From assembly GCF_004766045.1 (NCBI RefSeq), contig NZ_SPQQ01000002.1, forward strand, positions 310,001 to 374,000: 64,000 nt of DNA, given 5' to 3'. The notes below the pieces were generated by a model that was not told where the DNA came from, did not search any database, and worked only from the letters and a program-made list of their open reading frames with translations. The stretch is from Desulfosporosinus fructosivorans. GTDB lineage: Bacteria > Bacillota > Desulfitobacteriia > Desulfitobacteriales > Desulfitobacteriaceae. Below, in pieces: positions 47,889 to 56,536 of the stretch (the first letter of the stretch is position 1; each line of letters begins with the position of its first letter). The position numbers were made by a program, and so were the translations under genes.

Positions 47889-48563
47889 CTAGCGCTGACT
47901 TGTTTCAGAAACCACACCGTAGTTAATGTGTATGGGTACACCTGGTGGGACTATGAGGAAATCTTCATCCCATTCTTCACAAAGCGCCTTAGTGATTAGT
48001 TTCAAAGTACCCGGAACAATCCCCTGCTTAAGGTCTAATTTCGCAGCAAACTCGGCCGTTCTACTCATCACAGACTCTAAATCATAACTCCCTGTATCAA
48101 TGAAATTGAGAGTGGAATAATGTGCAAACATGGCTCGAAAAATACGTAAGGACCTAGCCTCGCCATATTTTTTCAAACTCTGCTCATACTCCCAGTAGAT
48201 GTTTTTCTCATACCGAAGCCAACCATCCGTCAAATAAAAGGCTGGGGTCTTCCGGCTGAGAGCTTGACGAATCTGATTTCCTCCCAGCAGCAGGGATATA
48301 CAGTCCTCAACCTTAGGCACCACTAATCTGGCCTGTGCAGCAACGAGACCCTCGATGCTGTTACCACAATAACCAAACAGGAGCAGAATATTCTCCACTC
48401 CACTAATTTTATCGATTTCTTGCTGTATCCTTTCCTTCAACTGAGCTGGAAAATTGTGCAGTCCAGATTCTACCCACACGATCGGGAAAGGGTCAGGCAA
48501 GGTATTGTAGATAGCCTTAAGTTCGTCTTCAATCGTTTGGCAGGCAATGGCCACTGTTTTCAA
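47889..48563 (-). CDS. DUF1638 protein of the corrinoid methyltransferase locus
   Basis: About 224 residues from a TTG start at 48563, chosen because GAGG lies 8 bases upstream and the remaining protein then begins KTVAIACQTIEDEL, as DUF1638 proteins do. It contains LLFGYCGNSIEGL, VPKVEDCISLLLGG, YLTDGWLR and FIDTGSYD. DUF1638 genes commonly sit with corrinoid methyltransferases and RACo-type activators; the biochemical role is not established. Its gene begins inside the space after the MFS transporter and leads into the activator gene. Confidence 0.85.
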   Translation of the reverse strand: MKTVAIACQTIEDELKAIYNTLPDPFPIVWVESGLHNFPAQLKERIQQEIDKISGVENILLLFGYCGNSIEGLVAAQARLVVPKVEDCISLLLGGNQIRQALSRKTPAFYLTDGWLRYEKNIYWEYEQSLKKYGEARSLRIFRAMFAHYSTLNFIDTGSYDLESVMSRTAEFAAKLDLKQGIVPGTLKLITKALCEEWDEDFLIVPPGVPIHINYGVVSETSQR

Positions 48564-48637
48564 GAAAAGCACCTCGTTTCTTATCCAAAATCTATTGTTT
48601 TGGAACATGCAGTCCTCTGCACTTACTTCAATCCTCT

Positions 48638-49867
48638 TTATTTTAATGATACCTTCTGAACAAACGATTTCTTGGAGATCTTGACCCAGAGAACTAAACT
48701 CGCAAAGGCGAAAACCACATACATGAGCCCCATGACCCTTACCAGATTTGCCCAATCAAAAGAAATGAGTATCATACCAAGGCTGCCAAAGAGAGTAAAG
48801 GTAAAGGACATCAGAGATACTACTGCTCCAGTATCTCCCTTTTGCTGCTCCAGCATTAGGTTAGCGCTAGGAGGACGGGTAATGCTACCTGTTAGTGTCG
48901 CAGGTAATAAGGATAGAGCAAACAACCATGGGCTCTGAATTCCAATCGTACAAATTAATATCCCACTCAAACAAGCGATAACATAGCTGGCAGTGATCAG
49001 TGAGATTGGTTTAATCAGTCTCACAACTCTCATATAAAGCAAAGGCCCAATGACCATAAAGAAAGCATTAGCGGCAAAAAAATAACTGTAAACCTGTTCA
49101 CTTAAACCAAATTGATTGACATAGATATAGGACGACGCTGAAATGAACGACATCATCGGAATTGCCATTAAGGAAAACGTAAGTAAAAGGGATATAAATC
49201 CTGGATTTTTAGCAACAACCCCTAATCTCCCAAAGGATTCAAGGATACTTCCTGTAGACCGCTGGTCGATGGTTTCTTCCATGGCAATCACTGCAAAGGT
49301 GATCAACAGACCGATCAGCGCCAAGATCACAAATACCCCACGCCATGATGTAAACCCCAATATCAGAGCGCCGATAACCGGAGCCACAATTGGGGCAACC
49401 ATGGTCATTGAGGTAACTATGGCTAAAATCGATAAGCGTTTTCTCCCAGAATAACTATCCTTCACGATTGCTTGGGCGACTGAGGTCGCCGCTCCACTGG
49501 CAATCGCCTGTATAATCCTAAATGCTATCAATTGGTAAACATTACCGGAAAAGACGCACAGGGCACTCGCCACTGTGTAAATAACTAACCCTATTAACAG
49601 AATTCGTTTTCGGCCATACTTATCGCTAAGTGGTCCCCAGAACAGGGAGCCCGCCGCATAGAAAATAAAAAACAGGATTAACGTTAGGTTGATTAAACTT
49701 GGAGCAGCATTAAAATTCTCTGCCATCCGCGGAAGGGCTGGCAGATAAAGATCGGTTGATAAAGGGATAAACGCGCTTAAGAAGGCTATTAAGACGATAA
49801 GGCCCTTTTCTCCCAAATATTTTTGGGTTCTCAGATTTCCTTCCTTTTGATCCATCTCGGTGTTCAT
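48638..49867 (-). CDS. MFS transporter, Bcr/CflA drug-resistance family
   Basis: 409 residues with 12 predicted membrane helices. The DHA1 motif GPLSDKYGRKRILLIG near residue 80 and the opening LSTDLYLPALPRM pattern are characteristic of Bcr/CflA proteins. Usually a proton-coupled exporter of drugs or small metabolites. It lies inside the corrinoid methyltransferase cluster, between corrinoid protein 1 and DUF1638, so handling of the methoxylated or methylated substrate or its demethylated product is possible. Confidence 0.9.
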   Translation of the reverse strand: MNTEMDQKEGNLRTQKYLGEKGLIVLIAFLSAFIPLSTDLYLPALPRMAENFNAAPSLINLTLILFFIFYAAGSLFWGPLSDKYGRKRILLIGLVIYTVASALCVFSGNVYQLIAFRIIQAIASGAATSVAQAIVKDSYSGRKRLSILAIVTSMTMVAPIVAPVIGALILGFTSWRGVFVILALIGLLITFAVIAMEETIDQRSTGSILESFGRLGVVAKNPGFISLLLTFSLMAIPMMSFISASSYIYVNQFGLSEQVYSYFFAANAFFMVIGPLLYMRVVRLIKPISLITASYVIACLSGILICTIGIQSPWLFALSLLPATLTGSITRPPSANLMLEQQKGDTGAVVSLMSFTFTLFGSLGMILISFDWANLVRVMGLMYVVFAFASLVLWVKISKKSFVQKVSLK

Positions 49868-49967
49868 TCGTTTTTACAGTCTCCATTCTATTATATTTTC
49901 CTTTTCTCAAGTTTATCTTCTAACTGACTAAAATGAAAGAACGAATAAAGGTTATAACAAACTAAAA

Positions 49968-49992
49968 TATAGAGGCCTAAAAGGCCTCTATA
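49968..49992 (-). terminator. Terminator of the corrinoid-protein operon
   Basis: TATAGAGGCCT, loop AAA, AGGCCTCTATA: perfect 11-base arms followed on the minus strand by TTTTAGTT. It separates the methyltransferase genes from the MFS transporter. Confidence 0.8.
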
Positions 49993-50046
49993 CAACATGC
50001 GTCATATTTCAACGTTCTACAGCTACCACTTCTTAAAGCGCCGCTC

Positions 50047-50673
50047 CTACAAAGCAAAAATATCATTCGCAATCTTAACGCCATCGGTTGCAGCCTGCGC
50101 ACTGTAATCCGCCCCAACATAGTCCCTGACAACATCGTCGATATAGTTCCCGCCGATCAAAACCTTGGTAGTCAATCCAGCCGCTCGAATCGCATCAATC
50201 GCTTCTTTCATGGATTCCTGGCAACCCGTCAAAAGGACACTCATCCCTACCATTGGAGCATTTGAGTCCTTAATAGCCTCAACAAATTTTTCCTTCGCTA
50301 CATCCACTCCCAAGTCGATGACATTATAACCAGACCCTTTAAGGAGCATCACGACAATGTTCTTACCCAAGTCATGGATATCTCCTTTGACCGTACCAAT
50401 CACAATGGTACCCTTGAATTCAGCGTTGCTTCCGATCAGGAGAGGCTCTAAAACAGCCATAGAGTCCTGCATAATTTCGCCACACATGATCAATTCCCCT
50501 AAGAAATACTCACCTGTCTCAAACCGGTTACCAGCCTCAGCCATACCTTGCTGTAGCGAATTTACAATTTCCAATGGAGAAACTCCGCTCTCTAAACGCG
50601 CCTTAACCATTTCCGCCACTTGTTCTTCTTCTAATTCGGCAATCGCCTTCGATAAAGAATCTGCTAGCATCAT
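50047..50673 (-). CDS. Corrinoid (B12-binding) methyl-carrier protein 1
   Basis: 208 residues: N-terminal helical cap domain (about 1-85), then the cobalamin-binding domain with GTVKGDIHDLGKN, His100 being the lower cobalt ligand of the DxHxxG motif, and GMSVLLTG and IGGNYIDD segments. It accepts a methyl group from the substrate methyltransferase and passes it to tetrahydrofolate. GGAGTGG precedes the ATG. Last gene of the operon MeTr, UroD-type methyltransferase, 56-residue protein, corrinoid protein. Confidence 0.94.
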   Translation of the reverse strand: MMLADSLSKAIAELEEEQVAEMVKARLESGVSPLEIVNSLQQGMAEAGNRFETGEYFLGELIMCGEIMQDSMAVLEPLLIGSNAEFKGTIVIGTVKGDIHDLGKNIVVMLLKGSGYNVIDLGVDVAKEKFVEAIKDSNAPMVGMSVLLTGCQESMKEAIDAIRAAGLTTKVLIGGNYIDDVVRDYVGADYSAQAATDGVKIANDIFAL

Positions 50674-50736
50674 TATTCCACTCCTTGTAACGTTATTTCT
50701 GAAGTCTAAAGCTCAATAGACGTTATACTCGAAAGA

Positions 50737-50907
50737 CTAGCGCTGCGCCCAAAACCAAATGAAATTGTACGCAAAATCGTCTAGCTTTTCCCATTCTTTT
50801 TTAGCGATTGCTTCGTTGCCAGGGAACTCGCCGAATTCTTCCATTTTGACTTCCCACGGTACACAAACACCTGGATTTGGATTTAATAATTTATCTTGTT
50901 CAGACAT
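50737..50907 (-). CDS. 56-residue protein of the methyltransferase operon, unknown
   Basis: Small acidic, tryptophan-rich protein (starts MSEQDKLLNPNPGVCVPWEV, ends FIWFWAQR). The ATG at 50907 has a strong GGAGGGG 8 bases upstream. It is 20 bases after the UroD-type methyltransferase gene and 63 bases before corrinoid protein 1, so it is almost certainly translated with them. No known domain recognised. A structural or substrate-docking partner of the methyltransferase is a guess. Confidence 0.7.
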   Translation of the reverse strand: MSEQDKLLNPNPGVCVPWEVKMEEFGEFPGNEAIAKKEWEKLDDFAYNFIWFWAQR

Positions 50908-50926
50908 TGAATACCCCTCCATTCTT

Positions 50927-52099
50927 TTAATAAACGCCGTATTGTCTTGCCGCTTCGATCATGGCTATCACATTTTCCTGCTTAGCGTCTCCCATAACAA
51001 CTCCACCAACATCAAGAATAAATCCTCCATCACCGGCTAATTCATCGATGGTTCTCTTAACATGCTCCTTGACTTTTTCTGGGGTACCATACGTTAACAA
51101 AGTCGTAGGCACACCACCTTGAAGACAAAATCTGCCACCCAGAATCTCTTTAGCCTTTTTGGCATCTGTGGTGTCAATCTGGAAAACGATACTTTTATCG
51201 GGCAACTCTGCAATCTTCTCAAGATATGGGGTCCAGTCTCCTTCAGCGTAGAATAACATTCTCTTTCCTTTTGCCCACAATCCTTCGATCGTCGCTTTCA
51301 GGGAGGGCCAATAGAAGTTATCCCATTGGTGAGGATTTAGGAAGGGATAGGCTCCACGGTGAAGAGGGGCAAAACAAGGAAAACGTGTATCGGCACCTGC
51401 ACCTGCAAGACCACAATTGACATTATGAGGGGTAATGGCTTCGCAGGCGGCTAGGACTTTCTCTGGTCGTCGACGAAGATCCAAGAGCACTCCTTTCATC
51501 CCTCGTAAAGCATCCCCTAAAGTGTCAAATGGTGCTTTGGTAAATCCTGTCCCTTGTCCAACGACCCCATGCTCCATGGTCCATTTTTCCCAGGCTGCCC
51601 CCATCATGCCACCCGAGATGGCAAAAGCTGCAGCTCCTTTAATGAGAGCCACTGTGGCTCTGTAAGACCCTGGATTCTCTAATTCAGTACTAATATTCGG
51701 TAGAAAGTGATTTACAAGCCACTCCGTAGGACTGGCTATAAATTCATCGTAATCGTCTGCTTTCATATACTCTTGCTCATTAAATTGGAAGGTAGAATTT
51801 TCGTCCACGCCAATACCCGGAAATTTATATAATTTAGAACCCATTGCATCAAACATCGGAGGCCACCATAATGACGGACCGCCTTTGAACACATCGAAAT
51901 CTAAACCTGGTAACATTTCATCGACAATGCTATTACTTTTATCGAGATCATAGTAAATCTCTTGGAGCGTAGTCCCTTTATACTTAACAACCCATTCTCC
52001 GATACCAAACAAAACAGGAACTACATCGGGTTTGCCACAATCTAGGGCCGTCATATACCGATTTAATTTCTTCTGATAAAGCATTTCCGTTTCATTCAT
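50927..52099 (-). CDS. UroD-family corrinoid methyltransferase (substrate:corrinoid, MT I type)
   Basis: About 390 residues of uroporphyrinogen-decarboxylase fold (GAAAFAISGGMMGAAWEKW, CLQGGVPTTLL, GGFILDVGGVVMGDAKQEN near the C-terminus). In this family methyltransferases rather than decarboxylases bear the pattern seen here and occur beside corrinoid proteins. It would demethylate a methoxylated or methylated compound onto the corrinoid protein, like the MT I enzymes of acetogen O-demethylases or MtaA/MtbA. Start ATG 52099 with GGAAGGGG upstream rather than 52162. The substrate is not predictable. Confidence 0.87.
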   Translation of the reverse strand: MNETEMLYQKKLNRYMTALDCGKPDVVPVLFGIGEWVVKYKGTTLQEIYYDLDKSNSIVDEMLPGLDFDVFKGGPSLWWPPMFDAMGSKLYKFPGIGVDENSTFQFNEQEYMKADDYDEFIASPTEWLVNHFLPNISTELENPGSYRATVALIKGAAAFAISGGMMGAAWEKWTMEHGVVGQGTGFTKAPFDTLGDALRGMKGVLLDLRRRPEKVLAACEAITPHNVNCGLAGAGADTRFPCFAPLHRGAYPFLNPHQWDNFYWPSLKATIEGLWAKGKRMLFYAEGDWTPYLEKIAELPDKSIVFQIDTTDAKKAKEILGGRFCLQGGVPTTLLTYGTPEKVKEHVKRTIDELAGDGGFILDVGGVVMGDAKQENVIAMIEAARQYGVY

Positions 52100-52163
52100 A
52101 CTTATTTTTCCCCTTCCAAACTTCTCAAAAATGTTTGAATACAAATTTAAACGCCAACACACG

Positions 52164-52961
52164 TTATTCTTCTAATAATTCCCCACGAAAGGCCTTTAAG
52201 AATTTTTTACCAAAGCGATCCTTACCCAAGAGGAAATCATTCGCGATGACTGAAGTCATAATTTTTTTATCTAGGGGATCGAGAATAGCAGCGTCCATAT
52301 CAAACGCCATACAAAGGGTTAAAAAATGGCGATTTAAGATCTTTCGTTTCGGAGAATTGAATGATATGTTACTTAAGCCCGAGACCGTTTTCACCTTCAA
52401 TATACGTTTAATATCATTAAGGCATTGGAAAAACATGGTTGCATTTGTGTGACTTACCGCCTGAGGGAGGACCAGCGGATCGATATATAACTTCGTTAAA
52501 TCATAATTCTGTTTGCTTAATATCTCGACGAGACTTTCAGAAAGCACCATTCTTTCTTCAGCAGTTTTTGGAATCCCATTATCATCTAAGGTCAGTCCGA
52601 TAACTGAACATTGGTATTCGAGAACTAAAGGAAGTACCTCTTCAATACGATTTTTCTCCAAAGAAACAGAGTTTACTAAAACCTTACTTCTATCCCCGCT
52701 AATCGTTTCTAGGCCCTTTTTAATGGCGGTAGCTGACGTGCTGTCGATGCATATTGGTGTATCCGTGACCTCTTGAACTGTGCGTACAAGCCACTCCATG
52801 TTGACGACTTCGTCCCCTTGTGCAGTATTCAAATCTAAGTAGTCAGCTCCGGCAGCCACTTGTCTTAGTGCTAGATCTTGAATAGCAGCGGTATCTCTAT
52901 CATTTATAAACTGACGAACACTAGAAATTGAACTATTTAACTTCTCGCCAATAATCAACAT
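52164..52961 (-). CDS. Methyltetrahydrofolate:corrinoid methyltransferase (MT II type)
   Basis: About 265 residues of the pterin-binding TIM-barrel family (DHPS/MeTr). LIIGEKLNSS at the start, DYLDLNTAQGDEV near 50, PICIDSTSATAIKKGLE near 85 and VNSVSLEK near 108 match AcsE/MeTr-type methyltransferases. It would move the methyl group between the corrinoid protein and tetrahydrofolate. GGAGGAG precedes the ATG at 52961. First gene of the operon downstream of the GntR operator. Confidence 0.9.
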   Translation of the reverse strand: MLIIGEKLNSSISSVRQFINDRDTAAIQDLALRQVAAGADYLDLNTAQGDEVVNMEWLVRTVQEVTDTPICIDSTSATAIKKGLETISGDRSKVLVNSVSLEKNRIEEVLPLVLEYQCSVIGLTLDDNGIPKTAEERMVLSESLVEILSKQNYDLTKLYIDPLVLPQAVSHTNATMFFQCLNDIKRILKVKTVSGLSNISFNSPKRKILNRHFLTLCMAFDMDAAILDPLDKKIMTSVIANDFLLGKDRFGKKFLKAFRGELLEE

Positions 52962-53050
52962 CTTTAGCACTCCTCCATGAGTCTATCTTTCTTTTCCTCT
53001 GTAAAACAACGTTTCATAAAGTCCCAAGCCTCACCTCCCTAGGTTATCTT

Positions 53051-53082
53051 ACGAATGATTTTCCATTCGGAAAATCATTCGT
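53051..53082. promoter_or_regulatory. Perfect inverted repeat in the methyltransferase leader
   Basis: ACGAATGATTTTCC, loop ATTC, GGAAAATCATTCGT: perfect 14-base arms about 90 bases upstream of the MT II start. It could act as an attenuator or a second operator. The 52971-53356 gap otherwise holds the GntR operator at 53213 and AT-rich sequence. Confidence 0.55.
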
Positions 53083-53212
53083 TAATCCTCAAATAATAGA
53101 CCTACATATGAAACTGAATTTTTTCAGCATTGTAATAGGTTACTCTCGACTAGATTTTCAATGCCCATGTGATGCGATGCCTTCTTGCCCTATCTGGCTT
53201 AAATTAAAAATC

Positions 53213-53231
53213 GTATAGATGTCTATACAAA
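53213..53231. promoter_or_regulatory. GntR operator candidate in the methyltransferase promoter
   Basis: GTATAGA-TG-TCTATAC palindrome. TGTCTATACA within it recurs exactly in the promoter of the gntR gene (54795-54804). A possible minus-strand -35 TTGCCA lies at 53237-53242, so binding would block the operon promoter. Confidence 0.7.
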
Positions 53232-53356
53232 TTTTTTGGCAAAAAAAATGTTATAATTTGTTTAGGTAATGTGATTTGTTTAAATATTATCATAATTGAA
53301 TTTTAGCGTCAATGTATAATCTTCAAACTATTTGATTTATTCGGTCGAAACTCTAG

Positions 53357-53986
53357 TTATTTTATATCTAATATTTCGCGATAAATCTTCAGTGCTTCCG
53401 TCACATCGTTCGCATAAAAGTCAGCACCTGTGAATTCTTTGACCTGCCGATTAACAGGATACCCACCTATCACAACTTTCACTTTATCTCTCAAACCTGC
53501 ATCAACTAGAAGGTCAACCACATTCTTAATAGAACCAACGCAAAAGGATATCAAAACACTAATCCCTAAAATCGTTGCTTTAGTTTCGCTTACAGCTTGA
53601 ATGAATTGTTCTGGCTTTACATCAACACCTAAATCATGCACCTGAAAACCTGATGATCTCAATAAGTATATGATAATATTCTTACCGAGGTCATGAATGT
53701 CCCCTTCGATGGTTCCCATCACGATTGTCTGACCATTTTCAGAACTATTTACAGGGATATAAGGTTCTAATACCCGCATAACTCCTTTGAGAATCTCTTC
53801 GGACATAATAAGATCAGAGAGATAATAATGGCTATCACTGTATTTTTCCCCAACGATTTCTACTCCTAAACGGCAACTCTCGATGATCTCCATCGAAGTG
53901 TAACCCGCTTGGATCCTCTCCTCAACCAACATAAGAGTTTTTTCTTCATCAAGGTCCGCCATAGCTATTTGTAGTTCATCTTCCAA
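53357..53986 (-). CDS. Corrinoid (B12-binding) methyl-carrier protein 2
   Basis: About 209 residues; helical cap domain then cobalamin domain with GTIEGDIHDLGKN (cobalt-ligand histidine near 98). It is moderately diverged from corrinoid protein 1. The gene follows gntR by about 20 bases, so it is likely co-transcribed with its regulator and separately from the operon at 50047-52961. Neither start is an ATG: the TTG at 53986 with GGGGG 8 bases upstream is preferred to the TTG at 54001, which lacks a ribosome site. Confidence 0.9.
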   Translation of the reverse strand: MEDELQIAMADLDEEKTLMLVEERIQAGYTSMEIIESCRLGVEIVGEKYSDSHYYLSDLIMSEEILKGVMRVLEPYIPVNSSENGQTIVMGTIEGDIHDLGKNIIIYLLRSSGFQVHDLGVDVKPEQFIQAVSETKATILGISVLISFCVGSIKNVVDLLVDAGLRDKVKVVIGGYPVNRQVKEFTGADFYANDVTEALKIYREILDIK

Positions 53987-54006
53987 ATTAAGAACCCCCA
54001 ATTAGC

Positions 54007-54747
54007 TTAATCTTTTTTATACCATCCATCATAGCTCGTCAATTTATACCGGTCTCCCCGGTAGACTGCTTTACTCCAACCCACCGGTTTAAGGTCCTGG
54101 TCATAAATCGTCTGCTCTATTAAAAACACAGGCGAATTAGGTGCTATGCCGAGAATTACCGCTTCTGCTTCGGTACATATCGCAACTTGGAGAACTTTTT
54201 TCGCGCTCATTGGCACGTGTTCCGTATGCGCACTAATCAGACCGGGTAAACTTGGATCTTTCAGTTCCGATTCCAAGATAGGTTTACTCTTACTATAAAT
54301 AGTATATTTCACTTCATAGGAAAGACGTTCATCCTCAGCGGAGAACACTGTCCGAAAATATAAGAATCGCTTGTGATCTTCGCCCACTTGAAACTTTTCT
54401 CGAAGCTCCGCATTGGCTCTGATAATCTTAGCTTCTAAGAGCGTTGTTTTATAGTTCAAACCTCTCTGTTTGATTTCTTGGTTAAAATCATTGAGCTCGA
54501 AAACAATATTATCTAATTTTGGCGTAGCTACAAAAGTCCCTCTCCCCTGCTGGGCATAAACCATGCCTGCCGACACCAATTCTGCGATTGCCCTTCGAAC
54601 TGTCATTCGGCTGATTTCAAAACGCAGAGAGATTTCATGCTCAGTAGGTAAAGATTCGCCCGGTTTGAGATCCCCCCTACGTATTTGTTCCTCAATCAAC
54701 TTAAATAGTTGATAGTAGATTGGAATAACTGAACTCTTATCAATCAT
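54007..54747 (-). CDS. GntR-family transcriptional regulator with UTRA ligand domain
   Basis: About 246 residues: winged-helix N-terminus (IYYQLFKLIEEQIRRGDLKP, LPTEHEISLRFEISRMTVRRA) followed by a UTRA effector domain (about 85-240). It likely represses the corrinoid methyltransferase operon and itself through the TGTCTATACA sites at 53220 and 54795, with the growth substrate as inducer. Start ATG 54747 with AGAAGAA upstream; the frame upstream to 54771 adds residues that overlap the promoter region. Confidence 0.92.
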   Translation of the reverse strand: MIDKSSVIPIYYQLFKLIEEQIRRGDLKPGESLPTEHEISLRFEISRMTVRRAIAELVSAGMVYAQQGRGTFVATPKLDNIVFELNDFNQEIKQRGLNYKTTLLEAKIIRANAELREKFQVGEDHKRFLYFRTVFSAEDERLSYEVKYTIYSKSKPILESELKDPSLPGLISAHTEHVPMSAKKVLQVAICTEAEAVILGIAPNSPVFLIEQTIYDQDLKPVGWSKAVYRGDRYKLTSYDGWYKKD

Positions 54748-54780
54748 TTCTTCTAGAATCACCAAAAACACCTATTCCTG

Positions 54781-54809
54781 ATTATAATTATAATTGTCTA
54801 TACATTCAA
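54781..54809 (-). promoter_or_regulatory. SigmaA promoter with GntR site, gntR gene
   Basis: The minus strand reads TTGAAT, 17 bases, TATAAT, a good vegetative promoter. The spacer contains TGTATAGACA, the same box as in the operator at 53213-53231, implying autorepression. Confidence 0.75.
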
Positions 54810-54917
54810 ACTTTTGCTAATTCTAGCATGCCCTCATAATGGTGTCAACACGGGGGATCTTACAGCCGTATCTCCCAGGATATGGTTTAATCGTGAACTC
54901 ATTTTAACTTAAGTTGG

Positions 54918-54990
54918 ACATCGTGCTATGGTGGGGGACTCTACCCCCACCATAGCGGAATACGGGGGCCCACCTACTTGTAGAAGTGAG
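54918..54990. repeat. Hairpin/REP-like element upstream of the gntR locus
   Basis: CTATGGTGGGGG, 6 bases, CCCCCACCATAG forms a perfect 12-base hairpin, followed by GGGGCCCACC and GTGAGAGTCTC resembling the GACTCCCAC blocks of the elements at 8699-14318. It lies in the gap between gntR and asnS. Confidence 0.5.
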
Positions 54991-55015
54991 AGTCTCAAGA
55001 TTGGGATAAAATGAA

Positions 55016-55053
55016 ACAGATGCACCTTAAAGTACATCTGTCTGATATCAGAC
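55016..55053 (-). terminator. Probable terminator region of asnS
   Basis: ACAGATG-c-AC...GT-a-CATCTGT stem (55016-55042) followed by the perfect palindrome GTCTGATATCAGAC (55040-55053). It starts 15 bases after the asnS stop; a strong T-tract is not evident. Confidence 0.45.
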
Positions 55054-55067
55054 TCAACTTAGGTAGC

Positions 55068-56459
55068 TTAAAACTCGCAAGAATTCGCTGTCCTCGGGAA
55101 CGAAATCACATCTCGGATATTAGACATTCCTGTCAAATACATAATTACACGTTCAAAACCAAGTCCATACCCTGCATGTTTCACGCCGCCATACTTTCGA
55201 ATATCGAGGTACCACCCGTAATCCTCTTCATTCAGCCCGGATTCCCTCATTCTATTTTTTAATACCTCAAGACGTTCTTCTCGTTGGCTTCCACCAATTA
55301 TTTCTCCGACCCCAGGTACCAGCAGATCCATGGCTGCTACAGTCTTATTATCCTCATTGAGCCGCATATAGAACGCCTTAATTCCTTTCGGATAATCTGA
55401 AACGAAAACTGGCTTTTTAAAAACTTTTTCTGTTAGATAGCGTTCATGTTCGGTTTGTAGATCAGTGCCCCAATGAACAGGATACTCAAATTTAGAGTTC
55501 TCCTTCTCTAGGAGTTCTACCGCTTCAGTATAGGTAATATGGCCAAACTCTGAGCCAAGGATATTTTCCAGTCGATCGAACAACGTCTTATCTACAAAGT
55601 AATTAAAGAACGCCATCTCCTCAGGGGCATTGTCCATGGCATATTGAATGATGTATTTCATCATTTCTTCGGCCAAGTTCATATCGTCATTAAGATCCGC
55701 GAACGCGATCTCTGGTTCGATCATCCAAAATTCGGCAGCATGCCTCGCCGTATTAGAATTTTCTGCACGAAATGTAGGTCCAAACGTATAAACGTTGCGA
55801 AAGGCCATACAGTAAGTCTCAACATTGAGCTGCCCGCTAACCGTCAGGCTCGTTTCTCGAGCAAAGAAATCTTTGGAGAAATCAACGTTACTCGCTTCGT
55901 CCTGTGGAAGTTTAGCCATATCGAGGGCAGTCACTCTAAACATTTCTCCTGCGCCCTCTGCGTCACTCCCAGTAATAATTGGCGTGTGCACATAAACATA
56001 GCCCTTTTCTTGAAAGAATTTGTGTATTGCAAAGGCGACGACAGAACGCACTCGAAATACGGCCGCAAAAGTATTCGTTCTTGGACGCAAATGCGCAATC
56101 GTTCGTAAGTACTCAAAGGTATGCCGCTTCTTTTGGAGAGGATAATCCGCTGCGGATACTGAGAGAATATCGATAAGTTCCGCTTTCAATTCAAACGGTT
56201 GCTTCGCTCCAGGGGAAGGAACAAGGGTTCCTTGAATACGTATAGCGGAACTAATCGTAAGCTTTCCAATTTCCGCAAAGTTGGCAAGACTTTCTTCAAA
56301 AACCACTTGGATGTTTTCAAAAAAACTACCATCATTGATTTCAATAAAGCCAAATGCTTTGGATGAGCGTAGCGTACGAACCCATCCAGACAGCTCTACC
56401 TTTTGATTGAGAAACTGGTCTGTCTCTCTGAAGATTTCCTTAACTGTTACCGTTTGCAT
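55068..56459 (-). CDS. asnS: Asparaginyl-tRNA synthetase
   Basis: 463 residues: N-terminal OB-fold anticodon domain ([20 protein letters not shown]) and class II catalytic core with motif 2 [20 protein letters not shown] and motif 3 [15 protein letters not shown]. Charges tRNA-Asn. It coexists with gatCAB, which is common in Firmicutes where the amidotransferase mainly makes Gln-tRNA. Start ATG 56459 with AGGAGG upstream; an in-frame extension to 56540 overlaps the chemotaxis gene end and is not needed. Confidence 0.96.
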   Translation of the reverse strand: MQTVTVKEIFRETDQFLNQKVELSGWVRTLRSSKAFGFIEINDGSFFENIQVVFEESLANFAEIGKLTISSAIRIQGTLVPSPGAKQPFELKAELIDILSVSAADYPLQKKRHTFEYLRTIAHLRPRTNTFAAVFRVRSVVAFAIHKFFQEKGYVYVHTPIITGSDAEGAGEMFRVTALDMAKLPQDEASNVDFSKDFFARETSLTVSGQLNVETYCMAFRNVYTFGPTFRAENSNTARHAAEFWMIEPEIAFADLNDDMNLAEEMMKYIIQYAMDNAPEEMAFFNYFVDKTLFDRLENILGSEFGHITYTEAVELLEKENSKFEYPVHWGTDLQTEHERYLTEKVFKKPVFVSDYPKGIKAFYMRLNEDNKTVAAMDLLVPGVGEIIGGSQREERLEVLKNRMRESGLNEEDYGWYLDIRKYGGVKHAGYGLGFERVIMYLTGMSNIRDVISFPRTANSCEF

Positions 56460-56536
56460 TATAATCCTCCTCAGAATGCCCCTTGAGGGTGTTGAAATTC
56501 TCTGACAATATATTATACTTGATCGGAATCTGAACT

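Noticed and set aside
55644..56108. 154-residue plus-strand open frame
   Set aside because: Antisense to the catalytic core of asnS.
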